64,000 nucleotides of DNA from Lateolabrax maculatus (GCA_031216445.1 CM062214.1:25822501-25886500), one strand, 5' to 3'. Positions 50,701 to 61,890 are shown, counted from the stretch's first letter. A program made the numbers and translations. Notes: generated by a model from the sequence alone, not told the origin.

Positions 50701-53700
50701 CAGCAGCCTGGGACATTTTGTTATCTTGCACGTCCATGGATGAAAAGCTCTTGTCAACATAAGGTGTATCTGGTCTTTCTTCTCTCTCACTCTCTTCCTC
50801 TTGGCCTTTCTCTCTGTCCTCGTATTTAGGCGAGGCACTTCGGCTGTGGTGGCTGCTCCTTTCGCTCTCCGTGAGGGACACCGGGCTGTAGTCGACCCTA
50901 CTAAAGGACAGAGGCTCTTCTTTGTACTGATCGTCCAGGAGGAACATGGCTCCACCAGCTTCTGTCTGGCTTGTTCTTCTGTTGTCATCAATACCCATAT
51001 CAGAGGCGTGATCAAAACCTAAAGAAACTTCACTTTCTTCTCTAGAATCCGGATCCTTTGGAATGGGCTTTTCATACGGATCGTACTTAGACGCACCAAA
51101 GGTTTGCTTTTCGTCTGCAAGGCTTCCAGCAACGGTTTCCTTTTCTGAGGTCATTTTATCAGCACTGTCAATTTTTGCAGTGTCCGATTTTACAACCTGA
51201 GTGTGGCTGCTGTCCTCAGAATCCAGCGTAAAATACGAACAAGACTGTGATAATCCGGGAGAAGCCACCTCTCGCTCTCCTTCCATCTCCCTCTCTGCTT
51301 CCTTTCCTGGCTTCTCATCCAGCTTTGTCTTTTCTGCAGACGGTATCTGTTTCTCTTGTTGTGGGGTTTCCTCCACACTGGACTGGCTCTCAGTGCTTGA
51401 AAGCGTACAGCTCCTGGGTTGACTGTCAGTGCTTGATAGTGTCGACAGCGCGGGCTTTTTCTCAGCCGAGTCTGACATTGGTTCTGCTTTAGCTGCTGGG
51501 ATATCAGCGGCTGTTTCTTTTTTTGGAATAGGGGTTGACTCCTGCTTCGATGTGACAATATCAAAGGAGGGCTCTGGCTTGGCAAGTGGTGCAGCTGTGG
51601 TTTCTGTTTTCACAACATCTTTGCCTGCTTCAGGTGCAGGTTTGGACTCTTCTTTGCCAAACTCTTTGACATCTTCATCAATAGAGGGTTCCTGCATTGT
51701 AAGTGTTGGTATGATCACTGTGGTCTGTTCAGATGTTGGCGGTTTAGTCTGGTCACTTATCTGTGGAGCTGGGGATAAGGGCAGACCTGCCAAGGAGATG
51801 TCATGTTCTGATTTTCTCGGCTCTACTGACAAAGGTCTGGAGCCGGCTCCTCCCATGCAGATGTCCTCCTCCTCTTCATCTTCCCTGTCTTCATCAGAGG
51901 ACTGGACCACAAATGCAGGTTTGTAATCTGACTTGGATGCCATTGCTGCTTCTCCTAATACTGCCTGTGCAGTTTGTTTAATGGCTTTGTCCAGGTCTTT
52001 CTCTTGTAACTCCTCTCTTTCCCATTTCTCCTCTTTGGTGTGATCTACATCGGAGGAATCAAACTTTTCCTTCTCAGTGATCTCATCTGTTTTTGTGGCA
52101 GAAGCATCCTTTTCTTTGATCATCTTTTCATCTTCTGGTTTTGTCTTTTCATCTTTGATGTCTTCAGTCTCATAGGTGTATTCTTTTTCTTGTTCTTTTT
52201 CCATTTTCTGTTCTTTGCTCAGTTCAGCCACATGTGCGTCATCTTTTTCCTTCTCAGCTTTCTCTTCTTGACTAATAACCTTTGCTTCTTTATCTTGTTC
52301 TTTCTTCTCCTCCTGGATGTGGCTGGGAGACACACAAATGTCATCTTTAACTGGTTTCAGGTCTTCACTCTTAGTTACAGAAGCGTCGTGCTGCATTTCA
52401 ATTGATGTAGCGCCAAAAGTTTCCTTCTCTTTCGGAGTTTCAGTAAGCTTATCAGAGGTTTCTTCATGTATATGCTTATCACTAACATCACAAATATCCT
52501 CCTTTTTAGTTTTCTCCTCTTCCAAGATCTGAGACACGGGAAGATCTACCTCTTTTTTATCTTCCTTCTTAGATTCAGACTCAAGAGGATAATCATCTTT
52601 CTCTTTTTTCTCATCTTTGGTGCTAATTGTTGGAGTGGGCATCTCCTTCTCTGTCTCCTGTTTGATGGATTCAGCTTCGTGACTGCCCTGTTGGACTACA
52701 TCTTTAATGTCCTCTTTAATGGTTTCAACTTTTGATGGTTCTTTTTCTTTTGCGTCTTTGGGTTGCTCAGCACTGGAGTCTGGTTCTTTCTCCTTTTTTG
52801 TGTCATCTTTTTCAGTTTCTTTATCCTTAATTTCCTCCAAAGTGGGTCTGTCAGACACATCACCTTTCTGCTCTTTAGCTTCCTGCATTTTTATCTGTGT
52901 TTCAGACATTTCACTTTTTTCCTCCTCTTTGTCATCCTTCATGGTTTTCACAGATGTATCACTTTCCTTAATAGGTACAACATCAGAAATATCACTCTTT
53001 TCTTTCTCTTTGTCCCTTTCTTCCTCTTTGACCTTAATTTCTTTATCATAAATGTCATCCTTTGGGACTTCTTTTGCCTCTTCCTTGACAAGTTTTACAT
53101 CAGATGTAACATCTTTCAACTCTACCTTCTCCACATCTGCAAAGGGTTTTACACCAGCTGTGTCTTTGCTTTCCTCTTCCTTGGTAGGTTTGATATCAGA
53201 AATTTCATCTTTAGTTTTTACTGTATCTTTTTCTTCCTTGATAGGTTCGATAGCGACACTATGATCCTGAATTGACACTTCATCCTCCTTGGATTGTTTT
53301 ACACTGAAGGTTTCCTCCTTATCTTCTGCTTTCTCCTTTTCTTCTTCCATCATTGATTTGACAGCACAAATATCTTTGCTGATTTCTTTCTCCTTTTCAT
53401 CTTGCATGGTGGGTTTAGCAACAAAAGTATCATCCTTCGTGCTTGTTTCGTCCTTGAGTGTTTTGACAGTGGAAATATCTTCGCTCATCATTACATCCTC
53501 TTCCTCCATCTTGGCGGTTATGACAGCAGAAGTGACATCTGTATCTTTATTTGTTTCTTGCCCCTTGTCTTCCTCCATGACTGGTTTGACAGCATCCTTA
53601 AGTGTCTCTTTTGCTTCTACCTTGGTTGATGTGGCAGACAAATCATCATCTTTACATATTTCTACATGCTCTTCCTCCATTTTGGTAAGTTTGATGGCAG

Positions 53701-56700
53701 CAGCCTGACTTTCCTCTTGTTCCTTTTCTTCTTCAACTGTTGGTTTAACAGCAGAAGTATCTTCCTGACTTGGCAGTTTGTCTTTTTCCTCTGCCTTGGT
53801 AAGTTTTATATCAGCAGTATCATCTTTACTTATGTCTTCCTTTTTGTGTTCTTCTATAGTAGGTGTGAAGATGTAAGCATCATCCTTGCTTGTTGTATCT
53901 TTGTCTTGCTCCTCAGAGAGTTTGGTGTCAGAACTATCGTCTTTACTTGTCTCTTTGTCTTTTTCTTGCTCTGTGGTTGGCTTGGCAGCAAGGGTCTCAT
54001 CTTTACTCACTGTTACATCCTTTTCCTCCACCTTTGTGATGGCTGAGGTAGCATCTTTACAAATCTCGTGTCCCTTTTCTTCTTTCATGGTGACAGCAGA
54101 CGCATCATCCTTACTCATCATTTCTTCTTTGGTAAGTTTAGCAACAACAATGTCACCAATCTCTTTCTCCTTTTCCCTCTGCTCATCTGTAAAAGGTTTG
54201 GTGGCAGAAGCATCTATCTTTTCCATTTCTTTTTCCTCTTTCTTATCTTCAATTTCTTTGATATCAGATGTTTCCATCTCCTTTTTCTTCTCATCTTTAG
54301 TAGGTTCAATAATGGGCATATCATCCTTCTTTGCCTCCTTCTCCATCTCATCTTTAACAGGTTTGATATCTGTGCCGTGGACCTTTTCGATCTCTTTTTC
54401 TTCAGTCTTTATAGAACTAATATCAAAAGTATCACCCTCTTTAACATCTGTCTCCTTAACCTCACCTTTGGTTTTGAGGTCCAAATCATCATCTGGTGTT
54501 GTATATGTGTGCTTCTGCTCATCTTTGATTTCTTTGGTCTCAGAAGCAACAAGTTTGATCTCTGCTTCTTTAGTAGTTTTGACTTCAGGAGTGTACTCTT
54601 TTTCAGGCTCTTTCTGTTCATCTTTAATGGCTTTATCAACAGTGACAATGTCCTTTTCAATTTGCTCTTCTCTGATAATATCAGAGGTATCGTCCTTTAC
54701 TGCCTCTTTCTCTGCTTTCTCATCCGTGATGGACTTAACGACAGAAACGTCTTCCTGGATGACAGATTTCTGTTTCTGCTCATCCTTGAGTTGTATGACA
54801 TCGGAGGTGTCGTCTTTTTCTTTCTCCTGTTCCGCCTTGGCGGTTTTAACTGCAGATTTATCATCATGATCGTCATCATCTTTCTTGTTATCATCATCAT
54901 CCGGGAAACGACTCTCCCTCTCTGGAAAATGACCTGGAACAGGCGCTTTAGGTTCTTTTTCTTTGAGCCTGTCCTCAACCTCTTCATCGCTTCGCTCAGA
55001 TGAGATGAGGGAATCCTTCTCTAACACGGGTGGCTGAACTTCTGTTAAAGATGCAGCAACAGCAGGGATTGTTTCTGCCTGTTTGCTTTCATCTTTTGGC
55101 ACTGATGAAGTGTCTTTTTCTAGCTCCTTCATCACTGGAACTTCTTTTATGTCCTTTTCAAGTGATTTGTCCATAGATGTTGAAACTTCTACTTCATGCT
55201 GGTCTGCTTTTTGTTTGTCAACATCTTTTTGTGTCTCTGGTTCTGCTTCATCTTTCTTTTTAGTTGCTGTGACTTCGACATTGAGGAGCTCCTCTTGCAG
55301 CTCCAAATCAGGGAAGACCTTCATCTTGTCTTCCACTGGTGACTGACGGAGTGGAGAGTGAGCTGCACTCGGTGGTCCAGACTGTGGCGGGGAGGCCATT
55401 TTCACAGTGATATCATCTGGACTGAAGCAGCGGTCTTCACTCTCTGAAGTTACTGAGTCGGATCCAAAAGGTCTAGTAGGCACGACAGATGAAATATCTT
55501 TAGGCGCAACTGCATCTACATTTTCCTCTTCAACTGGTAGGTGGACTGGTTTAGTGTCTTGTATAGACTTTGAAACAGGAGACACCGAGCCAGCAGGCTT
55601 TTCGGTATCTTTGTCTTTACCCTGCAATAATTGGGATGAAGCATAGCCCTCTTGGAGTTTTTCAAGTGAAATGTCGACATTAGGAGTTTGGTCTTCTTCC
55701 TCCTCTTCCTCCTCCTCCTGTTCATGAGCATCAGGAGCTTTAGCTGCCACTTTTACTTCTGCAATAGGAAGCTGTAAGTCATCAGACGGAGACTTGGATT
55801 GTTTGTCGTCTTCTAGAGAAGGTGGTGAAAGAGTTCCTGCAGAGAGTGGCTGCTCTTTGCCTTGGGTAGCGTCAGGTGGGGTTGACAGAGGAACAGGGGT
55901 TTTGGGTGGTTCCTCAGCTGGAGGCGCTGCGACAGATGCAACAGATTGGTCTTCGGCGATAGAAGTGGGGAAGGAGGACATCTTGTCGTACTCCGTGATG
56001 GACGTTGCAGAAGATACATGTTCCTCTTCTGCCAGAGGAGCAGTGATGATGTTGGTGAACACTGATACCTGCTCCTGCACACCTGGGACGAAACCTTTCT
56101 CGGTCATGGCCGCAGCTTGCATCTCCCTCATGCCGTGAATGTTTACAAATGATTCAGTCTGATCTGGAACAGAGATGTCGTAGGCACCGACGTCGTACTG
56201 AAGGTGCGGTATCCTCTCCTCTGCCTCCTCGTGAATCTCCTCGTCAGAGATGGTCTGTTCGGTCTCAGAGTAGCCGGGGATGGTCTCGTCTTGGATGTAG
56301 GAGACGGGTTCGGCTGCGGCAGCTCCTTGAGCTACTGAGGTTATGGGAGCTGTGGCCCCTCCAACATGTGACAGGTAGCCCTCCTCATCTTCTTCTTCTT
56401 CTTCTTCGGCTGCAGTCAGAATTTCAGTGACCATTTGTTCTCCAGCTGCATCTTCAGGTTTGACTTTGATCTCTTCATCTGCAATTACATCTAAATCATC
56501 CACCTCCTCCAGTTCAGCTTTCTCCACTGCTTCCTCCTCCTCCTCCAATTCCTCCATCCCTGGAGTCATTTGAAGCCCCTCTTTTGTCAAAACCTTAGCT
56601 GAGAGATTTTCTGATTTCTCCATTTCTTCTAGCTCATGTTTTCTGTCAAGCCCATCATCCTTTGCCTCCTTCCATTTTGATTCATCTTCCTCTTCACCTA

Positions 56701-59652
56701 TTCCCATATCTTCTTCCTCCTCCTCTTCTGTTTTCTTTTCAGCAGCTGGGGCCTCTTCTTCATCCTCTTCATCTTCCTCATCCTGAGTTGCTGCTCCCTC
56801 ATCCTCAAACTTTTGAGCCTCTTCCATTTCTCTCTCTTGTGCCGACTCTTTGTCTTCAACTTCAGCTTTCACTTCTGGTGCTGATGCTTCTTTTTCTGGA
56901 GACTTTGTGCCAGGTGGAATTTCAGATATATCTTCTTGTGCTTCTTCCTGCTTCTCTTGGGTAAGGCTTTCTGCTGTCGGCTCCAATGAAGCCTCATCGG
57001 TGTCTGGTGGCTCTGCTGATACAGCTACAACTTCAGCTTTTTTCAGTTCTTCGAAATCCTTGGTGAGGTCCTCAGGAGTTGTGGGAGCAGAGATGTCCTG
57101 AACAGCTCCATTCTGTATTGGTTCAGGTTGAATAGTTTCAGGTTTTGGCTCTTCTTTTTTCGGTTCAGCCTTTGCCGCTTTGATTTTTCCAGTCTTGGCT
57201 TTACTTGACACTTTAGCTTTATGTAATGTCTTTCTGACTTCTGGTGTAAGTGGTTTTAGGTCAGGCTTTGTAATTTTTCTCAGCTCAGGTTTGGATGCGT
57301 CCTTCTTTTTGTCCTCTTTGGACTTAACATCTTTCTTTTCATCTTTTTTAGTGGAGTCATCTTTCTTTACTTTCTTGATCTCTTTCTTTTCCTTGTCCTT
57401 TTTCTCATCCATTTTTGACACCCTTTCCTTAGGATGCTTTTTTAATGACTTTTCCTTCAACAGTTTTTTCTTTTCTGGCACATCAGTTTTAGATTTTATG
57501 GTCTTAGTTGGCTTTTTCTCCTCTTTTTTCTCTGATATATTTTCCTTCACGGAGTCACTTTTTGCCTCTGTGGCGGCTGACACATCATCTTGTCCTTCAC
57601 TCTCTTTCTTAGAGGCCTTTGCAGTTGTCTTCGGGGAGGACTTGAGACTCTCTTTGCTATCTGTTCTCTGTTTTAACTTGGTTTGTTTTATAACAGAGGG
57701 AGGAGCTCCTGAGGCAATGTCCTTTTGTGTGGCTACAGGATAGCGCAAGAAGTCAAGGTGCTTTAATTTTTCCAGCCCCTCTAGGATCTTGTTTTGTGGT
57801 GCGTTCCCAGGGAACAGCACTCTGACGATCTTTTCTGCAGGGTTGGCGGGGAGCCAGACGACTAATGCTGTAACTGATGTCAGGTAGGGCACAGAAATTT
57901 CTCCTTCTTTCCCGTTGGGCAGCACAATGCCAGTTTTGGCCTTGCTGTTGCCAGCCCACTTCTGCATTAAAAACTGCATCTCTTTACTGTCTTTGACAGG
58001 GTTGAGAATGTACATGTCTAACCTGCCCACTCCCATCTTGTGGAATAGAGTAATGGGCTCAATGGTGTTGCTGACCACTCGAAAGAGAGGCTCTGGTTTG
58101 ATTCCTAGTTTGTTAAGGTACTGCAAAGTCAGTGAGGCTTCTTCGATGCTGCGTTTCACTTTAAGATTAGACTCTGGCATACGGAGCTTCTCTGGCACGT
58201 TGAAGAATACCACACCTAGTTCAGGAGAGATCAGGTTCTTCATCCAGTCGCTGTAGTTGGTGGAGCCTTGAGATTGCTCTTCCTCCTGTTCGGCTATCTT
58301 CCTCTGAAGCAGCCCGTTGATACCTGGGAGATTGTCAGCGCCGATGTGTGTGAGCAGAATTGAGTCAATGCGGTCCAAGTGGCGAACCAGCTTCCAGAAG
58401 CATGATTTTCGTTCAGAGCCTCCATCCACTAAGATGTTGAAGCCATTCACAGCAAAGAGAGCAGAGTCTCCTCGTCCGCCAGGAAAGATGTAGCAACATG
58501 GCTTGGACAGTTTCAGGAAGCCTCCGGAGGTCGGTGGCTCCAGGAGGTCAAAAGGTGAAGGGACGTCAACCGTCTCAGAGATGTACTCTGTGAACTCGGT
58601 GACGCCCTCCATCTTGAGGAGAACAGGCTCAGGGTTTAGTTTGTATTCCAGGAACTCCCGCAGGGTCTGCTGCTGTCCCACGGAGCTCCAGCCCACCTCC
58701 CCGCGGCAGGACACAGTAAGTGTAGCCTGCTGCTTGGGGGCTGCTGTGCCCAGTAATTCACTGACCTGCCGGAGGGACACACCCAGACACACCAGTCAGT
58801 GATGAACGCATAAATGTGCTGGACTTGTGTTGTAAAAACAGAAAAAAAAAGAGAAAATAATAAAAAACTCAAGTGGACAATCTTTGTGTCAAGAACAAAA
58901 TGTTGAGTTCTTTGTGTATTTCTGGCCAAATAAGGTTCTTTTTGCCTACAGCGCAAACAAGAACATTCCTAAAATGTATCAAAGCATGTACCTATCCTTT
59001 CATATTCAACTATTTTTAAAACACTCAAACACATTCATCAGACTGTTTAATGTTAGAGGACAGTAGATTTGACTCACCCCAGGATCAGCAAAGACACCTG
59101 AAAAGGTCTGGTAGGTGAAAACCCCAGTTTGAAGAAGAAGGCCACCGTGATCTGAGCTCTGGCCACTCAAGACCAGGAGCTTGTGTCCTGCCGAGTCTGT
59201 GACCAGAGACTGGATCTGGGACAGAGAGAGACAGAGAGAGAGAGAGAGAGAGGGGGAGAGAGAGAGGGAGACAGAGGACAGTTAAAGGAGAGGCAACATT
59301 GCCAAGATAGAGAGAGAAATACCTGCGTCACTGACAAAGGAAGATGCACTTTAATTGTGTCAAGGTGAAAAATATTTCTTTTTTTTCTGCAATTTTCTGC
59401 AAGTAAAGTAAATCAAGGTATCATATTAGCAATGGTATTGAAAATGTTCAAACAATGCCCAGCAATACAGGGAATTGTCAAGTAAATGTGTCAGAGGAGA
59501 TGTAGTGGAGGGTTAGCGTACATGCAACTAGCCGGGTGCACAATATGTATTATATATATATATATATACCTCTGATACAACAGTGTCTTCAGAAGGGTTG
59601 ACAAGCACTACGGTCTCTAGGACATCACTTCTGTGGTGGAGGGTCCTTTGTC
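44640..59652 (-). CDS. map1a: map1a gene model (5'-partial): microtubule-associated protein 1A
   Basis: Neuronal microtubule-binding polyprotein, cleaved in the family into a heavy chain and light chain LC2. Seen: exons 59570-59652, 59078-59215, 46885-58765, 45703-45935, 44640-44795 on the minus strand, GT-AG junctions, phases consistent, about 4162 codons. The N-terminal block, starting MEGVTEF at 58612, matches MAP1A rather than MAP1B (AVNGFNILVDGGS, HIGADNLPGINGLL, RLDMYILNPVKDSKEMQFLM). MAP1A-specific SYIQDETIPGYSETEQTISD and APLAEEEHVSSATSITEYDK follow. The C-terminus MVLASSSTVVMQDESFPACK IEF is the LC2 end. The protein is about 1.5 times the human length (2803 aa) because of expanded Lys/Asp/Glu repeats. 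Upstream exon(s) coding the MAP1 N-terminal extension were not found. Alternative: an isoform starting at Met 58612, as in the human canonical protein. Confidence 0.94.
44812..45130. repeat. percomorph-type interspersed repeat in a map1a intron
   Basis: 'gggaacagttcgatattttt', 'gggaaatacgcttatttgct', 'aatatgaagctacagccagg', 'ttaacttagcttagcataa', 'cagcacctctaaaactcact' and 'ttgtttaatccgtacaaaca' match, in order, a repeat I recall as extremely common in percomorph genomes. The end may extend toward 45300. Confidence 0.7.
45131..45702 (-). other. map1a: rest of map1a penultimate intron
   Basis: A locally CpG-rich patch at 45475-45545 with small inverted words (cccggt / accggg) is unexplained. 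Otherwise AT-rich, no exon. Confidence 0.5.
45703..45935 (-). CDS. map1a: map1a penultimate coding exon (LC2)
   Basis: Gly-split codon, then NNSQKTGSAVPPGPPVYVDL, AYVPNHCSAKNVDQEFFKRV, RAAYYVVSGNDPGSGEPSRG, VLDALLEGKAQWGSNLQ. Matches the LC2 domain core shared with MAP1B LC1 and MAP1S. Acceptor cttccag, donor gtattt on the minus strand. Confidence 0.96.
45936..46884 (-). other. map1a: map1a intron between giant exon and LC2 exons
   Basis: Very AT-rich, 0.95 kb. Nothing recognised. Confidence 0.6.
46885..58765 (-). CDS. map1a: map1a giant exon (heavy chain, 3960 codons)
   Basis: Acceptor cggcag before GTC AGT (58765), donor gtgtgt after 46885. In order: last part of the N-terminal extension (VSELLG...), Met 58612, a conserved globular domain to about 57700 (metallo-beta-lactamase-like fold in family databases, metal motif reduced to THIGADN), a basic KKE/KKD region about 57250-57680 for microtubule binding, acidic Glu-rich blocks about 55690-57000, imperfect 'SKDDTSAVKPT-EEEKEKE' repeats about 52400-54900, Ser/Pro-rich blocks about 48400-52000, then DETPPTSVSESLPSQSDSDV / PPETEECPSITAEG near 47360-47500 shared with MAP1B, and a basic Ser/Pro LC2 start near 46900-47160. 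No frameshift or stop. Single giant exon structure is typical of MAP1A/B. Confidence 0.96.
52400..54900 (-). repeat. map1a: coding imperfect repeat: KDD/KEE array of map1a
   Basis: About 830 residues of degenerate units around S-K-D-D-T-S-x-(V/I)-K-P-T-x-E-E-(E)-K-E-K-E. Human MAP1A has a different short 'ALEQKDK' array in a comparable position. The composition gives long meaningless antisense ORFs on the plus strand. Confidence 0.8.
58766..59077 (-). other. map1a: map1a intron (312 nt)
   Basis: Donor gtgagt (after 59078) to acceptor cggcag. AT-rich; nothing else recognised. Confidence 0.8.
59078..59215 (-). CDS. map1a: map1a N-terminal extension exon
   Basis: 46 codons: IQSLVTDSAGHKLLVLSGQS, SDHGGLLLQTGVFTYQTFSG, VFADPG. 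Aligns with MAP1B 'MITDAARHKLLVLTGQ...' before the GELL junction. The acceptor follows a long CT tract (GA run 59221-59275 on the plus strand). Confidence 0.93.
59216..59569 (-). other. map1a: map1a intron with CT and TA microsatellites
   Basis: Minus-strand CT run at 59221-59275 doubles as the polypyrimidine tract of the next exon; a TA run (59550-59568) abuts the donor gtatat of the upstream exon. Confidence 0.75.
59221..59275 (-). repeat. GA/CT microsatellite serving as polypyrimidine tract
   Basis: Plus strand GA, minus strand CT, ending five bases before the acceptor at 59216. Length variation could affect splicing of the 59078-59215 exon; inference. Confidence 0.8.
59570..59652 (-). 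CDS. map1a: map1a N-terminal extension exon (most 5' one found)
   Basis: Completes a Gly codon, then QRTLHHRSDVLETVVLVNPS and EDTVVSE. Aligns with MAP1B GQKILHHRSDVLETVVLINP. Acceptor cctacag, donor gtatat inside a TA run. Earlier exon(s), coding the GIRSWD / NLDQ-L / SRHSARF part in the family, were looked for up to 64000 and not found. Confidence 0.93.
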
Positions 59653-61400
59653 CTGTAGGAGAGGATTGAAAACATTATGTTAATCTTTCACAAGTGAAGT
59701 ATTTTAGCTTAGGATTCAACTCCATAAAGGTCTGAAGGTTGGACGAGGTCAACAAGTTGGCCGACGCCGTTGCCAGACGCTATGCCGTCTGGCCTGAAGA
59801 CATCCTGCTGGACGTCATCCAGACCTGATCTGAAAAACCTCTTTGAGTCAGGGAGATTTACTATACTGCATCCTATGTGGGGCAATCACTATATGGAGAC
59901 AGGCAACCCACTTGTGCATCAACGAAAGAACAAAAGTTGCAATAGGAAGTAGGTCATTTATGTCTGTTGGGTGAAGTTTAAAATTAAAAGCCAGGAGCAC
60001 AACACACACTAAGTTGAGACCAGTATTTATATTTTAAGCATTGCAGGCCAGGAATATTAAAAGACAAAGCAATTCTGTGAGTAAAAACACTAATGCGTCT
60101 AAATCTGCACTCAAAAACAAATTAAATATCACAAAATGCACTACATTGTTGGGCACATTTCCATGCATCCTTATGCATATTCATCATAATTATGCATCAG
60201 CATTTAATTCCACTCAGAGGTGATGTTAAGCTTTTAATTCCCCTTTGTTTCAGCACAGATGCAGGTTCTAATATTAGAGAGGCCTAATAATAGGGGGATC
60301 TCAGAGACTCTACCATCCATCGGGACCTTCGGTGCATCCCCTGAGTTTGCGGTGCATTGCCGTCTCTTTAAGATCTGGGTTGTCAACATGTGTTTTCCAT
60401 GAAAAACCTCTGATGCAAATCACTCTCAGCCTCAGACACTGCAGTGTATAAAGGGCTGAGACATTATGAAATCATAAAAGGACGATTATCAACAGCTAAG
60501 ATGCGTTTGAATGAGTTTGAATGAATTTGATAAGAAAAGTAATTTTATACAGTAAAGAGAAAAACTAAAATGGTTCAGATTTTATATCAATAAGGTAATC
60601 AGCACAGTACTTATGAATCTAGATCATCTGAGTCAGAGGAAGAAACACTCAATAAGTAGCTGTTACATTACAGATGATAATCACAGCCATATTATCTGCC
60701 TTCAGCTGATGATTGTATTTTATGCTTTCTTATTCTTTGAACTAAATGGCATTAACATTATAATGGTGATGAAAAACATGAGCTGAGTTAAATTATTTTA
60801 TATTCAAGCACATTTTCCTCTCATCTAGTCAATAGTCCTCCGTGACATTTTCAAAGAAATGTAATTTTCCTTGTTTTTTGAATTATCTATTGATTAATTT
60901 TATTGTTTTAACTTAAAAGTAAGTTTCTAAATAGTTATTTTTCCACTGTGTCCTGTTTAAATTCATCTATGCAACCTGTGAAGCACTTTTAATTCCCACT
61001 GTGTATGAAAGGTGCTACAATATATAAATAAAATTGCCTCGGCTTGTGGGTTTGAGCAGTAATAACCGTGGCTGTACAGGTAATGAGAAGAGTGCCACAA
61101 TAAACCAGAAGCAGACGGTCAAAGCTAACAACACTGCCACAGCAAAAAATCACAGATGTTAAAAAACAAAACAAAAACATGAACCTCATGAACCTCGCAG
61201 ACTGATTTTTACATGACTAAGGAGAGAAAATCAAGCGCAATAAAAGGAGAAATTTGATGAAAACGGTTCGATAATAAAATCCCTGTTGGCACGGCTTATA
61301 AAACGAATGGATATTCACATAGAGTGCATTAACTTCATACATATCAAACAGACATTCAGAGAGCATCACTGACGCAAGATAGAGGATGTGGCTCCCTCTG
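59653..61400 (-). other. map1a: map1a upstream intron or flank
   Basis: Mostly AT-rich. A short coding-like stretch on the plus strand near 59738-59826 (about 30 codons, higher GC) is unexplained. No map1a exon seen. Confidence 0.5.
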
Positions 61401-61405
61401 TTGAT

Positions 61406-61419
61406 GTTACCATAGCAAC
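61406..61419. promoter_or_regulatory. RFX X-box palindrome
   Basis: GTTACCATAGCAAC fits the X-box consensus GTNRCC-N2-RGYAAC on both half-sites. It lies about 150 bases from a CpG-rich island upstream of the visible map1a exons. RFX control of mammalian MAP1A has, as I recall, been reported. Confidence 0.5.
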
Positions 61420-61458
61420 ACACTGAAGGCCATATGTCTCCCCCCCCCACACCCTGCA

Positions 61459-61459
<1 letters not shown>

Positions 61460-61501
<42 letters not shown>
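61460..61501 (+). repeat. AC microsatellite (about 21 units)
   Basis: Uninterrupted AC run between the X-box and the CpG-rich island, preceded by a short C run. Confidence 0.95.
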
Positions 61502-61503
<2 letters not shown>

Positions 61504-61559
61504 TCTCCCATCAGTGTCCCTAATTTGAGATAGAAAACAATGTTCTTTACTCAGCTGAC

Positions 61560-61890
61560 CCCTGCGTGGAGCGAGCGAGGAGAGGTCGTTGGCGGACGGA
61601 GGGACGACGGTACCCTTCACCGTTCAGATGAACATGCTGGTGCAGCAGTCAGGAGGAGCTCTGACACTTCAGCACATCCGCCCACAAACGCGTCCGGTTT
61701 CACAGCGCGATGACTAAGCTGCGAGGGGTGAGCCATGATTTGCAAGTTTTGCTTTGATACTTTCCAACGCTGACAGAGGCGCAGCACCGAGGCACCCTCG
61801 GGGATGCAGACGCCGGGGACACCTGCGTCAATCATGAATTTGTAAATCCACATTCAGGAGGATGAAGCGCGGAGAGGCGGCGTGTCCCTT
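61560..61890 (-). promoter_or_regulatory. map1a: CpG-rich island, candidate map1a intragenic promoter / 5' exon
   Basis: About 27 CpG dinucleotides in some 320 bases, against a CpG-poor neighbourhood. Located 1.9 kb upstream of the first map1a exon found. A minus-strand ORF (61853-61617) in it has no MAP1 similarity. Most likely a promoter or untranslated exon; orientation is inferred from the gene. Confidence 0.4.

Noticed and set aside
53886..55003. Long plus-strand ORFs (327 and 311 codons) opposite map1a
   Set aside because: They are antisense to the low-complexity KDD/KEE repeat exon; Ser/Phe/Leu-rich reverse reading of GAA/GAT/AAA codons keeps frames open. No splice sites or similarity.
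44640..59652. Assignment to MAP1B
   Set aside because: MAP1A-specific blocks (LVDGGS, SYIQDETIPGYSETEQTISD) are present, the YETxxKTT repeats of MAP1B are absent, and the last residue is Phe.
61617..61853. 78-codon minus-strand ORF in the CpG-rich island as the map1a first exon
   Set aside because: No similarity to the MAP1 N-terminus (no GIRSWD / NLDQ / SRHSARF motifs) and no donor in a phase joining 59652.
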